Part shown: positions 27,201-33,070 of the stretch, in pieces
How positions within the stretch are numbered: the first letter of the stretch is position 1
How the letters are laid out: each line of letters opens with the position of its first letter
From: Bacteroidota bacterium
Lineage (GTDB): Bacteria > Bacteroidota > Ignavibacteria > UBA10030 > UBA8401
Length of the DNA stretch: 33,070 bases
NCBI GenBank assembly: GCA_005792285.1
Contig: SXSI01000002.1
Location: forward strand, 1-33,070
Direction: 5' to 3'
Translations under genes and position numbers: made by a program
Notes under the pieces: generated by a model
Databases searched by the model: none
The model's input: only the letters and a program-made list of their open reading frames with translations
Told to the model about the DNA's origin: nothing

Positions 27201-27870
27201 TCAACCGGCAGATACAATGGGAACTCAATCTAATCCGAATGGGAAATTTACAATTACACCATTTAAAATTTCGAACGCAACTGATAATACTATAATAGGT
27301 TCATTTATTGGAAAAACCGGTACAACAATTACCAATTGGAAATTTGGAGAAAAAATAATTATTAGAACTCCTGCACCGTACGATGGTGGATCATCAACTG
27401 CAACTTTTATGGAGATTAATTTTAATCTTCCAAAAGATTCAATTGTAAATATTTCCGGTGGTGAATATTTTACAGGAAAAACTACAAGGCCATTCAGCCA
27501 AACCGAAAAATATAGTTTTAGTACAACAAAAGTTTCTTACGATGCAACGAAAATTCAAAATGGATTAAAAAATATTTATGTAGTTCCAAATCCATATGTA
27601 ATGTCAAGCCAGTTTGAACAACCTGCAAATAAGCCGGACTTAAGAGGAGATAGAGAATTGCAATTTAGAAGTCTTCCAAAAAAATGCACAATAAGAATTT
27701 ATACAATCACAGGTGAACTTGTAAAAATTTTAGAAAAAGATAATGAATCAGATTATTTAAGTTGGGATTTACTTTCTTCAGAAAGTGCAAGAACAAGTTA
27801 CGGTGTTTATATTTATCAAGTTGAATCTGATGGAGCTACAACAATTGGTAGATTTGGGGTGATCAAATGA
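24298..27870 (+). CDS. Large secreted multidomain protein with C-terminal FlgD/T9SS-like tail
   Basis: 1190 residues, function unknown. There is a signal peptide (1-19). The first 560 residues contain an Asp-rich 'DNLDNDDDGIIDEDPFGG' around 361-378, resembling a calcium-binding EF-hand/thrombospondin type 3 loop, and further acidic segments ('SGDEDGDWDQTRDDVGVDG') near 411-429. A fibronectin type III-like domain starts near 565 ('PPKPIVRAVAGNGKVTLYWN') and includes 'GYKIYRSEDYTFSD'. The last 85 residues ('IYVVPNPYVMSS', 'RIYTITGELVKILE', 'YGVYIYQVESDG') resemble the FlgD Ig-like/T9SS sorting fold, without the QNYPNPFNP motif. The preceding gene is the receptor, and the following PorV-like gene overlaps by 4 nt. 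A surface ligand-binding partner of the receptor is plausible but inferred. Confidence 0.8.
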   Translation: MKIKIFLVFLISTLLINSQSNKKISFETTDAKGLTPSELHQYELSRREFNLRLRKSIGYRSEIKSLVIQGNKIKTILYNTGSISRPGISGNVLDLVWNGLGYGYEFGPLVGAKVPKAKRETVDSIKIVTEGFDSPSDGEYGTDGSKWGWLPKIGYSATGQPDVASWGARAKVGNDLRLRPPSWPESWYNSGLNQYVYPSFLGGNSTVPDEELYYVVDDYTKKDWEYYPFADDSTKRGLGLNLEVRTFQFSNPLAEDIIFLVYTAENSSPKTLPKVYFGMFGDPHVGGDRNYSDDAASFIPSREGTVFKDGIDLTIVNGVLTSQRSRNLVYAWDPDRKSDIPNLAPGYFGYKFLESPNNSTDNLDNDDDGIIDEDPFGGRGIYLNQALAYTGIADTNKYSRVYGKPKARWSGDEDGDWDQTRDDVGVDGILNPNAPDFGEGNGMPDQLIGSDGTWQGSEPNFGFRDVNESDQIGLKSFWALEWGGANRPKNDILMYDKISSDTSDVSLLYPPIQGDNIFLYGSGPFSLKQGDRQRFSIALLMGSDLNDLLLNSEIAQRVLEANYRFAQPPPKPIVRAVAGNGKVTLYWNTDSENALDPLTNENDFMGYKIYRSEDYTFSDVFSITDGAGYPFLGKALYDDKAQKAAIFHKPWSANEKALYVNGYHPSEYLGRSVKYYMGDPNDVSGLRHQYVDSTVTNGKTYFYAVIAFDRGVYTDSLKLPPTETQSIIQRDAVTQEFRFDVNTAKVVPSAYASDIVNPSDQINLGTTLLHTSGVATGKVKLEVLNPVSLGNNSYKLAFSKIKSGSDSVLSYSIFRETPVEENFFGKETLFTSLLFPNIAKTSIVIKTESGTIIDPSKITVDSIGGLIKAKSMGILVKGIKYIIQYQYYPVVNSKNLSGQDANSSFDGMRLFITDDPLALNIKGSAFNIPSTKIIGSIKTPTIGISKLAPFDIRVTFNKVDTLANGNYSQPADTMGTQSNPNGKFTITPFKISNATDNTIIGSFIGKTGTTITNWKFGEKIIIRTPAPYDGGSSTATFMEINFNLPKDSIVNISGGEYFTGKTTRPFSQTEKYSFSTTKVSYDATKIQNGLKNIYVVPNPYVMSSQFEQPANKPDLRGDRELQFRSLPKKCTIRIYTITGELVKILEKDNESDYLSWDLLSSESARTSYGVYIYQVESDGATTIGRFGVIK

Positions 27871-28886
27871 GAAAAAGTTTAGCACTTTTATTTTTGATTA
27901 CATTTTCATTAAACGCACAGATTTTCCGTTCAACAACAAAAGTTGGAACAACTGCCGCACAGTTTTTAAAAATTGGTTCGAGCGCACGTGCAATTTCAAT
28001 GGGTAGTGCCGGAGTTGCAGTTCAAGGTGATGTTCATTCTTTATTTTGGAATCCAAGTTTAATTGTAAGTAATAATTCAACTGGTTCTTCTGCTTTCACA
28101 CATGCGGAATGGATTGCAGATGTGAATTATGATTATGCAGCTTCAATTTTAAATTTAGAAAACTTTGGATTAATTGGATTTTCATTTACATCACTTACAA
28201 CTCCGGAAGATATCGTTCGTACTGAAAATTATCCATTAGGTGATGGAAGAAAATGGAATGCCAAATCTCTCGCAATGAGTCTTTCTTACGCCCGATTATT
28301 AACAGGAAGTTTTGCAATAGGTGGCTCACTTAAATATGTTCAAGAAGGAATTTGGAATGAAAAAGCAACTGGATTTGCTTTTGATGTTGGTACAATTTAT
28401 ACAACTGAGTGGAATGGTTTGAGAATTGGTTCTTCAATATCAAACTTCGGAACAAAATTAAAATTAGAAGGTTCCGATCTTACATTTTCAAATGAACCGG
28501 GAAATATTACTAATCAAGGTCCTCAAAATGTAACTTCAAATTATCAAACAGATGCTTTCGATATGCCTCTGCTTTTTAGAGTTGGATTTGCAGTTGATTA
28601 TCTCTCATTTGAAAATTTAAATGCAACACTCGCATTGGATGCAATTCATTCGAACGACAATAATGAATATGTAAATATTGGAACTGAAATAAGTTACGAT
28701 AAAATGTTTTTCGGAAGAGTTGGTTACAAATCTTTATTTCTTGATGAATCAGAAGAAAGTTTAACTTGGGGAGTTGGAATAAATTATCCATTATCCGGAG
28801 CAATTTATATAACTTTGGATTATGCCTTTGCTGATTTTGGAAAGTTGAAAAACGTACACTACGTTACAGTAACAACTACATATTAA
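27867..28886 (+). CDS. PorV/PorQ family outer-membrane protein
   Basis: 339 residues with a signal peptide (ending SLNAQ). The N-terminal 'GTTAAQFLKIGSSARAISMGSAGVAVQGD', shortened here, lies about 27-55. It is followed by 'SLFWNPSLI', the hallmark of PorV/PorQ/UPF0164 barrels related to FadL. The rest is strand-rich and ends 'HYVTVTTTY'. PorV shuttles T9SS substrates from the translocon to the attachment complex; many paralogues accompany individual surface proteins. It overlaps the 1190-residue gene by 4 nt (ATGA), so it probably serves that protein. It could equally be a stand-alone transporter of the FadL type. Confidence 0.85.
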   Translation: MRKSLALLFLITFSLNAQIFRSTTKVGTTAAQFLKIGSSARAISMGSAGVAVQGDVHSLFWNPSLIVSNNSTGSSAFTHAEWIADVNYDYAASILNLENFGLIGFSFTSLTTPEDIVRTENYPLGDGRKWNAKSLAMSLSYARLLTGSFAIGGSLKYVQEGIWNEKATGFAFDVGTIYTTEWNGLRIGSSISNFGTKLKLEGSDLTFSNEPGNITNQGPQNVTSNYQTDAFDMPLLFRVGFAVDYLSFENLNATLALDAIHSNDNNEYVNIGTEISYDKMFFGRVGYKSLFLDESEESLTWGVGINYPLSGAIYITLDYAFADFGKLKNVHYVTVTTTY

Positions 28887-28907
28887 AAAAACCTATTAGC
28901 CGACTGC

Positions 28908-29018
28908 TCTCTTCGATACGTCCACCAAAAAACATGGCGAACTACTAAGAGAGCTATTCCTCTTCAAGCATTTTTTCCGTTCTCTGAGTAATTCACATTA
29001 GCGAATGTATCGAAGAGA
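28908..29018. repeat. 111-bp region bounded by 12-bp inverted repeats
   Basis: TCTCTTCGATAC (28908-28919) and GTATCGAAGAGA (29007-29018) form an exact 12-bp inverted repeat around about 87 bp without coding capacity. The size and ends resemble a miniature inverted-repeat element or a long hairpin. It lies 21 nt after the PorV-like stop and may also end transcription of the receptor operon. Confidence 0.6.
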
Positions 29019-29063
29019 ACAATTAAGAAATTAGTTTTTATGAACCAACCACTTATTACAATC

Positions 29064-29101
29064 CACTCTTCGATCCTTCGACAGGCTCAGGACTCAGAGT
29101 G
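29064..29101. repeat. 38-bp palindromic repeat (CTTCGACAGGCTCAGG family)
   Basis: CACTCT at one end and AGAGTG at the other flank an internal CCTTCGACAGGCTCAGG core. The minus strand reads CTGAGCCTGTCGAAGGATCGAAGAGTG, sharing TGTCGAAG and GAAGAGTG with the fragments at 19663-19714. It lies directly before the stop of the aldehyde dehydrogenase gene (29108). No gene is visible between 28887 and 29107; this repeat and the 111-bp element fill most of it. Confidence 0.7.
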
Positions 29102-29107
29102 ACAAAA

Positions 29108-31525
29108 CTAATTAATTCCACTTCCGTAGGGAATCCATAAAGTTTTCGATTCACAATTATCGTGCTGAACTCGTTCTCCTTGCGTCTTCTGATTATCAAA
29201 CCAATCAATTTCAACTCCATAATTTACATTGACTCGTTTAACAGTTTGTGCGCAAAGTTTTTTAATTGAATAACATTCTTCTTCACTTCCCAAAAAATTT
29301 ATTCCATCAACATCCGAATGCTGAGAAAGAACAGAAGCGAGTTCCATTTTTTTACCAAATACAATTTGTATTGCACCAGTTGGAATATCTCCGGCACGAA
29401 TAATTTCTATAAATGGAGAAATTGAAATTGGATATTTTTCAGATGGGATTACTATTATAGAATTTCCATAAGCAAGTGCTGGTGCAATTCTAGAAATAAA
29501 TGCAAGAAATGGAAATTCATCTGGTATCGTAATTCCGATTACACCAATTGGTTCTCTCCAAGTTTGAACAATATGCGATCCATTAACTGATTCAAGTTCT
29601 CCGGTTAATTTATCAGCACGTCCACCCCAATACATTAATCGTTCAATACTTTTTTGAATTTCGAGATTTGTACTTTTAATATTTCTTCCTGTCATTGTGG
29701 AAAGTTTTTCACTTATTGCATTAAATCGTTCACTACATCTTTCTGCGAGAAACATTAAAAGTTGCATTCGGTTAAAAGTTGTCGTGGTTTTCCAGGAATC
29801 ATTTCCATTTCGAGCTGCTTCAACTGCATTTCGAATATCTTTTCTATTTCCAAGTGGAACTTCACCAAAAAATTTTCCAGAGAAACTATTTACTGAAACA
29901 CTCATTCCGCCATCTGGACGAACTTCTTTCCCACCGATAAAATTTTTAATTGTTTGATCAATAATTGGTTTAGAAATATTCTGTTTATTTTTCGATTGTT
30001 TATGAATTGCAGAAGATTTCCAATTTGAATTTATTGGTTTTAAATATTCAAACATTCCAATTCTGCCACCTTCTCTTCCAAATCCACTTTCTTTAAATCC
30101 ACCAAAAGGTGCCGAAGCATCAAACTGATTTGTGCAATTCCACCAAATAGTACCAGCCAAAAGTTTTTTAGAAATTTCATAACCAAGATCAACTTGTTGA
30201 GTCCAAATACTTGCAGCTAATCCAAAAGGGGAATTGTTTGCAATTTGAATTGCCTCATTTGGTGTTCGAAATTTAATTGCAACAAGTACCGGTCCAAAAA
30301 TTTCTTCACGTACTAAAATATTTGAGGGCGTTGTATTTTCAACTAAAGTTGGTGGATACCAATAGCCATCTTTCGGGCAAGCCCAATCGGGATTCCAAAT
30401 TTTTGCACCTTCGCTTTTTCCATGCGAAATCATATTTGTAATTTTTTGTAATTGCTGCGAAGAATTAATTGCTCCCATATCAACTGCTTTATCCATCGGA
30501 TCGCCGATAACTAACTTTGACATTCTCAATTTTAATTTCCGAATGAATTCAGAATAAATATTTTCCTGTAAAATTAAACGTGAACCTGCGCAACATACTT
30601 GTCCTTGATTAAAATAAATTCCATCAACAACACCTTCAATTACATCGTCGATTGAAGCAGAATCGAAAACAATGAAGGCAGATTTACCGCCAAGTTCCAT
30701 TGAAAGTTTTTTGTGCGTATTGCTTGTCGCAACCATTATTTTTTTACCAACTTCAGTAGAGCCAGTAAAAGCAATTTTTGCAACATCCGGATGATTAACT
30801 AAATACGAACCTGTTTCACCACCACCAGTAATAATATTTATAACTCCTTTTGGAAAATTAATTTGTTCGAGAAGTGAAGCAAAATATAATACAGAAAGGG
30901 GAGTGAATTCTGCCGGTTTTAGAATTACACTATTTCCCGCCGCAAGTGCTGGTGCAATTTTCCAAGCCAACATTAATAATGGAAAATTCCAGGGAATAAT
31001 TTGCCCGATTACGCCGAGTGAAGTGTAATTTGGAAAACTCTCTTGCCAAGTTGTTGCCCATCCTGCGTGATGATAAAAATGCCGGACAACGAGTGGAATG
31101 TCGATATCGCGAGTTTCACGAATTGGTTTGCCATTATCTAATGTTTCAATGATTGCAAGTTGACGACTATTTCTTTGGACAATTCTTGCAAGTGAATATA
31201 AATATTTTGACCTCTCAGTTGGAGGTATTTTTTGCCACGAACGAAATCCTTTTTGTGCAGATTTAACTGCATTATCAACATCAACTTTATTTGCCGATGC
31301 AACTGAAGAAAGTTTTTTACCATTTGCCGGATTTATTGTATCGAAGTATTTTTTGGAATTTGGTTCAACAAATTTTCCTCCAATAAACAAATTATATTTT
31401 GGTTGAATCAATTCGCCAATACTTTTTGGAATTGATTCTGGCGCAGGAGAAAGCTCATCCGGGTTAGTGTAATACCATTTTGCATCCATCGGTGAGTTTG
31501 GTGAATTATTTTTTTTCGTTTTCAT
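29108..31525 (-). CDS. ALDH16-like double-domain aldehyde dehydrogenase
   Basis: 805 residues. The first aldehyde dehydrogenase domain (about 37-505) is complete: 'IIPWNFPLLMLAWKIAPAL' with Asn180, 'FTGSTEVG' (253-260), Glu277 in 'MELGGKS', catalytic Cys311 in 'NQGQVCCAGSR', and 'EEIFGPVL'. The second part (about 525-790) repeats the N-terminal NAD-binding half ('IKNFIGGKEV', 'WREPIGVIGITIPDEFPFLAFISRIAPALAYGNS', shortened) and 'GINFLGSEE'. It ends without the glutamate and cysteine positions, so it is a pseudo-domain. This architecture fits the ALDH16 group. deoC lies 5 nt upstream; deoC yields acetaldehyde, a plausible substrate. NAD+ oxidation of acetaldehyde to acetate is inferred from this context. 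Confidence 0.9.
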   Translation of the reverse strand: MKTKKNNSPNSPMDAKWYYTNPDELSPAPESIPKSIGELIQPKYNLFIGGKFVEPNSKKYFDTINPANGKKLSSVASANKVDVDNAVKSAQKGFRSWQKIPPTERSKYLYSLARIVQRNSRQLAIIETLDNGKPIRETRDIDIPLVVRHFYHHAGWATTWQESFPNYTSLGVIGQIIPWNFPLLMLAWKIAPALAAGNSVILKPAEFTPLSVLYFASLLEQINFPKGVINIITGGGETGSYLVNHPDVAKIAFTGSTEVGKKIMVATSNTHKKLSMELGGKSAFIVFDSASIDDVIEGVVDGIYFNQGQVCCAGSRLILQENIYSEFIRKLKLRMSKLVIGDPMDKAVDMGAINSSQQLQKITNMISHGKSEGAKIWNPDWACPKDGYWYPPTLVENTTPSNILVREEIFGPVLVAIKFRTPNEAIQIANNSPFGLAASIWTQQVDLGYEISKKLLAGTIWWNCTNQFDASAPFGGFKESGFGREGGRIGMFEYLKPINSNWKSSAIHKQSKNKQNISKPIIDQTIKNFIGGKEVRPDGGMSVSVNSFSGKFFGEVPLGNRKDIRNAVEAARNGNDSWKTTTTFNRMQLLMFLAERCSERFNAISEKLSTMTGRNIKSTNLEIQKSIERLMYWGGRADKLTGELESVNGSHIVQTWREPIGVIGITIPDEFPFLAFISRIAPALAYGNSIIVIPSEKYPISISPFIEIIRAGDIPTGAIQIVFGKKMELASVLSQHSDVDGINFLGSEEECYSIKKLCAQTVKRVNVNYGVEIDWFDNQKTQGERVQHDNCESKTLWIPYGSGIN

Positions 31526-31530
31526 AATTG

Positions 31531-32463
31531 TTAAGAAATTGGATTGTATCTCGTTGAACCGTAACCACCGGTTGCAAAATGTTGTAATTGTCTTTCGATA
31601 TCAGAAAGTAAAGTACTTGCGCCTAATCTAAATAATTTTGGTGTGAGCCATTCTTCTCCTAATTCTTCGCGAATAATTGTAATCCATTTTAAAGCATCGG
31701 AAGCAGTTCTAATTCCACCGGCAGGTTTGAAACCAATTTTAATTCCGGTTCGATCATAAAAAGAACGAATTGCACGAATCATAATTAAGCCGACTGAAAA
31801 AGTTGCATTAATTGGTTCAAATCCGGTTGATGTTTTTATAAAATCTGCACCGGCTTGCATTGCAAGTTCACTTCCGCGCCAAACCATTTCCAAAGTTCCA
31901 AGTTGTCCAGTTCCTAAAATTACTTTCATATGGTTTTTGCCGCAAGCTTCTTTCATTAATTTTATTTCATTAAAGAATTCTGAATAACGATTTCCCAAAA
32001 GAAGTTCCCGATTTATTACAACATCAATTTCGTTTGCACCAAGTTCAATTGAAGTTCTGATTTGTGATATTCTATTTTTTAAACTCGTTTGTCCTGCAGG
32101 GAAGTCAGTTGAAACTGCTGCAATTGGAATTCCAGAATTTCTGAGAGATTCTTTTGCGTACGGAATCATTCTTTCATAAACACAAACTGCGCCAACATGG
32201 ATTTTAGAATCAAATCCAACTTGTTTTAAAATTTCTGAGCGAACTGGATTAATTGCTTTTTCGCAAAGTCGATGGACGTTAGTTTCAGTATCATCGGCTT
32301 GTAAAGTTGTGAGGTCAATTGATTCGATTGCGCGAATATAAAATGCAACTTGCGATCCTTGTTTAATTGCACGACGTGTGAACATTGATGCCAACCTTTG
32401 ACGAACTGCAGGAGTATTTACTTTTATATTTTTAAGTAATGTTAAATCTAAATTTTGATGCAT
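31531..32463 (-). CDS. deoC: Deoxyribose-phosphate aldolase, animal-like type
   Basis: 310 residues, longer than the roughly 220-260-residue common bacterial enzymes and similar in layout to animal DERA. It cleaves 2-deoxyribose 5-phosphate to acetaldehyde and glyceraldehyde 3-phosphate in deoxynucleoside breakdown. Seen: Asp147 in 'NEIDVVINR', the Schiff-base Lys210 in 'GADFIKTSTGF', Lys246 in 'IGFKPAGGIRT', and 'FRLGASTLLSDIERQ' near the end. 'GTGQLGT' (184-190) stands where E. coli has 'ETGEL'. It lies between the asparaginase-like gene (16 nt) and the aldehyde dehydrogenase gene (5 nt), so the three form an operon. Confidence 0.95.
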   Translation of the reverse strand: MHQNLDLTLLKNIKVNTPAVRQRLASMFTRRAIKQGSQVAFYIRAIESIDLTTLQADDTETNVHRLCEKAINPVRSEILKQVGFDSKIHVGAVCVYERMIPYAKESLRNSGIPIAAVSTDFPAGQTSLKNRISQIRTSIELGANEIDVVINRELLLGNRYSEFFNEIKLMKEACGKNHMKVILGTGQLGTLEMVWRGSELAMQAGADFIKTSTGFEPINATFSVGLIMIRAIRSFYDRTGIKIGFKPAGGIRTASDALKWITIIREELGEEWLTPKLFRLGASTLLSDIERQLQHFATGGYGSTRYNPIS

Positions 32464-32479
32464 GAAGTAAAATTATATT

Positions 32480-32977
32480 TTAATTTGATTTCTTAATCAC
32501 TTCAAATTCGCCGGCTGTTTTATTTTTGCGGACGTTATTCCAAATAAAGTAGTGACCATTCATTACAATATAAATATTTGGTGGTAAAGTTTGAATAAAA
32601 GCCAACGAACTTCCCAAATTAAAAAGTCCGTCCGAACTTCCAAATTTGTAGGGAATCATTGCGCCAGTAAGAATTATAGTTTTATTTCTGATTTTTTTGG
32701 CGAGTGCTTTTGCTGTCTCAACAATTGTATCTGTGCCGTGAGTAATTATAATTTTAGTTTCTTTAGATTTTAGACAATTGCTGACAATAATATTTCTCTC
32801 TTTTTCTGTCATATCCAAGCTATCAATCATCATCAAAGTTTTAATTTCTACTTCAACACGAGATCGGCCGAGAAAAAGCATTTCATTTAGATGAGTTTTA
32901 TTGAAGAAGAGATTACCTGTAAGTTCGTTGTACTCTTTATCGAATGTACCACCAGTTACAAATATTTTAATTTTCAT
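32480..32977 (-). CDS. Short asparaginase-domain protein
   Basis: 165 residues, about half the length of L-asparaginases. Only the N-terminal domain is present. The catalytic set of that domain is intact: Thr11 in 'TGGTFD', Thr82 and Asp83 in 'ITHGTDTIVETA' (78-89), 'LTGAMIPY' (103-110), and a lysine (about 151) in 'VRKNKTAGEF' that aligns with the conserved VTK lysine. The C-terminal domain that completes the active site of classical dimers is missing. The frame ends with an ordinary stop and the next gene starts 16 nt on, so it looks like a natural short family rather than a truncation. The substrate is uncertain: asparagine or another amide. It is the first protein gene after tRNA-Phe. Confidence 0.8.
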   Translation of the reverse strand: MKIKIFVTGGTFDKEYNELTGNLFFNKTHLNEMLFLGRSRVEVEIKTLMMIDSLDMTEKERNIIVSNCLKSKETKIIITHGTDTIVETAKALAKKIRNKTIILTGAMIPYKFGSSDGLFNLGSSLAFIQTLPPNIYIVMNGHYFIWNNVRKNKTAGEFEVIKKSN

Positions 32978-33025
32978 TTAATTAAAATTAGATAGAAAGG
33001 GGAAGGAGTGCAAACTAAAATTTAG

Positions 33026-33070
33026 TGGACAGGGAGGGAATTGAACCCCCGACACATGGATTTTCAGTCC
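33026..33070 (-). tRNA. tRNA-Phe (anticodon GAA), 5' part beyond window
   Basis: The minus strand gives nucleotides 29-73 of a tRNA: the end of the anticodon arm with loop CTGAAAA (anticodon GAA), stem TCCAT, variable loop GTGTC, T arm GGGGG-TTCAATT-CCCTC, acceptor strand CCTGTCC and discriminator A. No CCA is encoded (CTA follows). The 5' half lies outside the window, so the acceptor pairing cannot be checked. Confidence 0.92.

Noticed and set aside
1-33070. CRISPR array, transposase, phage or toxin-antitoxin locus
   Set aside because: No regularly spaced direct repeats and no protein with the relevant motifs were found on either strand.

Overview
The window looks like chromosomal DNA from a low-GC, Gram-negative member of the FCB group (Bacteroidota/Chlorobiota relatives). 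The best guess is Ignavibacteriota. The evidence is the strong A/T bias, the secreted proteins ending in the 'QNYPNPFNP(T/K)TTI' type A sorting domain of the type IX secretion system (T9SS), a PorV/PorQ-like protein, and a CarboxypepD_reg/TonB-dependent receptor. No marker gene here fixes the genus.

Left part (1-9.4 kb): a cut-off gene tail, a secreted phosphodiester glycosidase on the minus strand lying 4 nt downstream of tRNA-Ala(GGC), then a TolB-like propeller protein overlapping a T9SS-sorted peptidoglycan amidase. A strong bidirectional hairpin terminator separates the amidase from a convergent CocE/NonD-type secreted hydrolase. Next come a putative Na+/H+ antiporter, a TerC-family membrane protein, a small Smr-domain protein and an outer-membrane porin-like barrel.

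Middle part (9.4-19 kb): a tightly packed plus-strand housekeeping run, gltX-folB-folK-deoxynucleoside kinase-small membrane protein-glycosyltransferase 9-nadA-asnS-methyltransferase-ABC ATPase-ABC permease. The first five genes overlap by 1 to 4 nt. The run serves tRNA charging, folate, nucleotide salvage, NAD synthesis and the envelope.

Scar (19.0-19.8 kb): a multiply broken LamG/T9SS gene, richer in G+C than its neighbours, whose 3' end runs into a patchwork of short palindromic repeats.

Right part (19.8-33.07 kb): a minus-strand T9SS-sorted propeller-like protein, then a divergent plus-strand module of TonB-dependent receptor, 1190-aa secreted protein and PorV-like barrel. After a second patch of palindromic repeats, a minus-strand operon of mini-asparaginase, animal-type deoC and an ALDH16-like double-domain aldehyde dehydrogenase follows a tRNA-Phe gene cut by the window edge.

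I found no CRISPR array, transposase, prophage or recognised defence locus. The items most worth a second look are the LamG scar with its repeats, the deoC/ALDH16/mini-asparaginase operon, the receptor/1190-aa/PorV module, the surface-sorted amidase, and the two tRNA genes that lead straight into protein genes.
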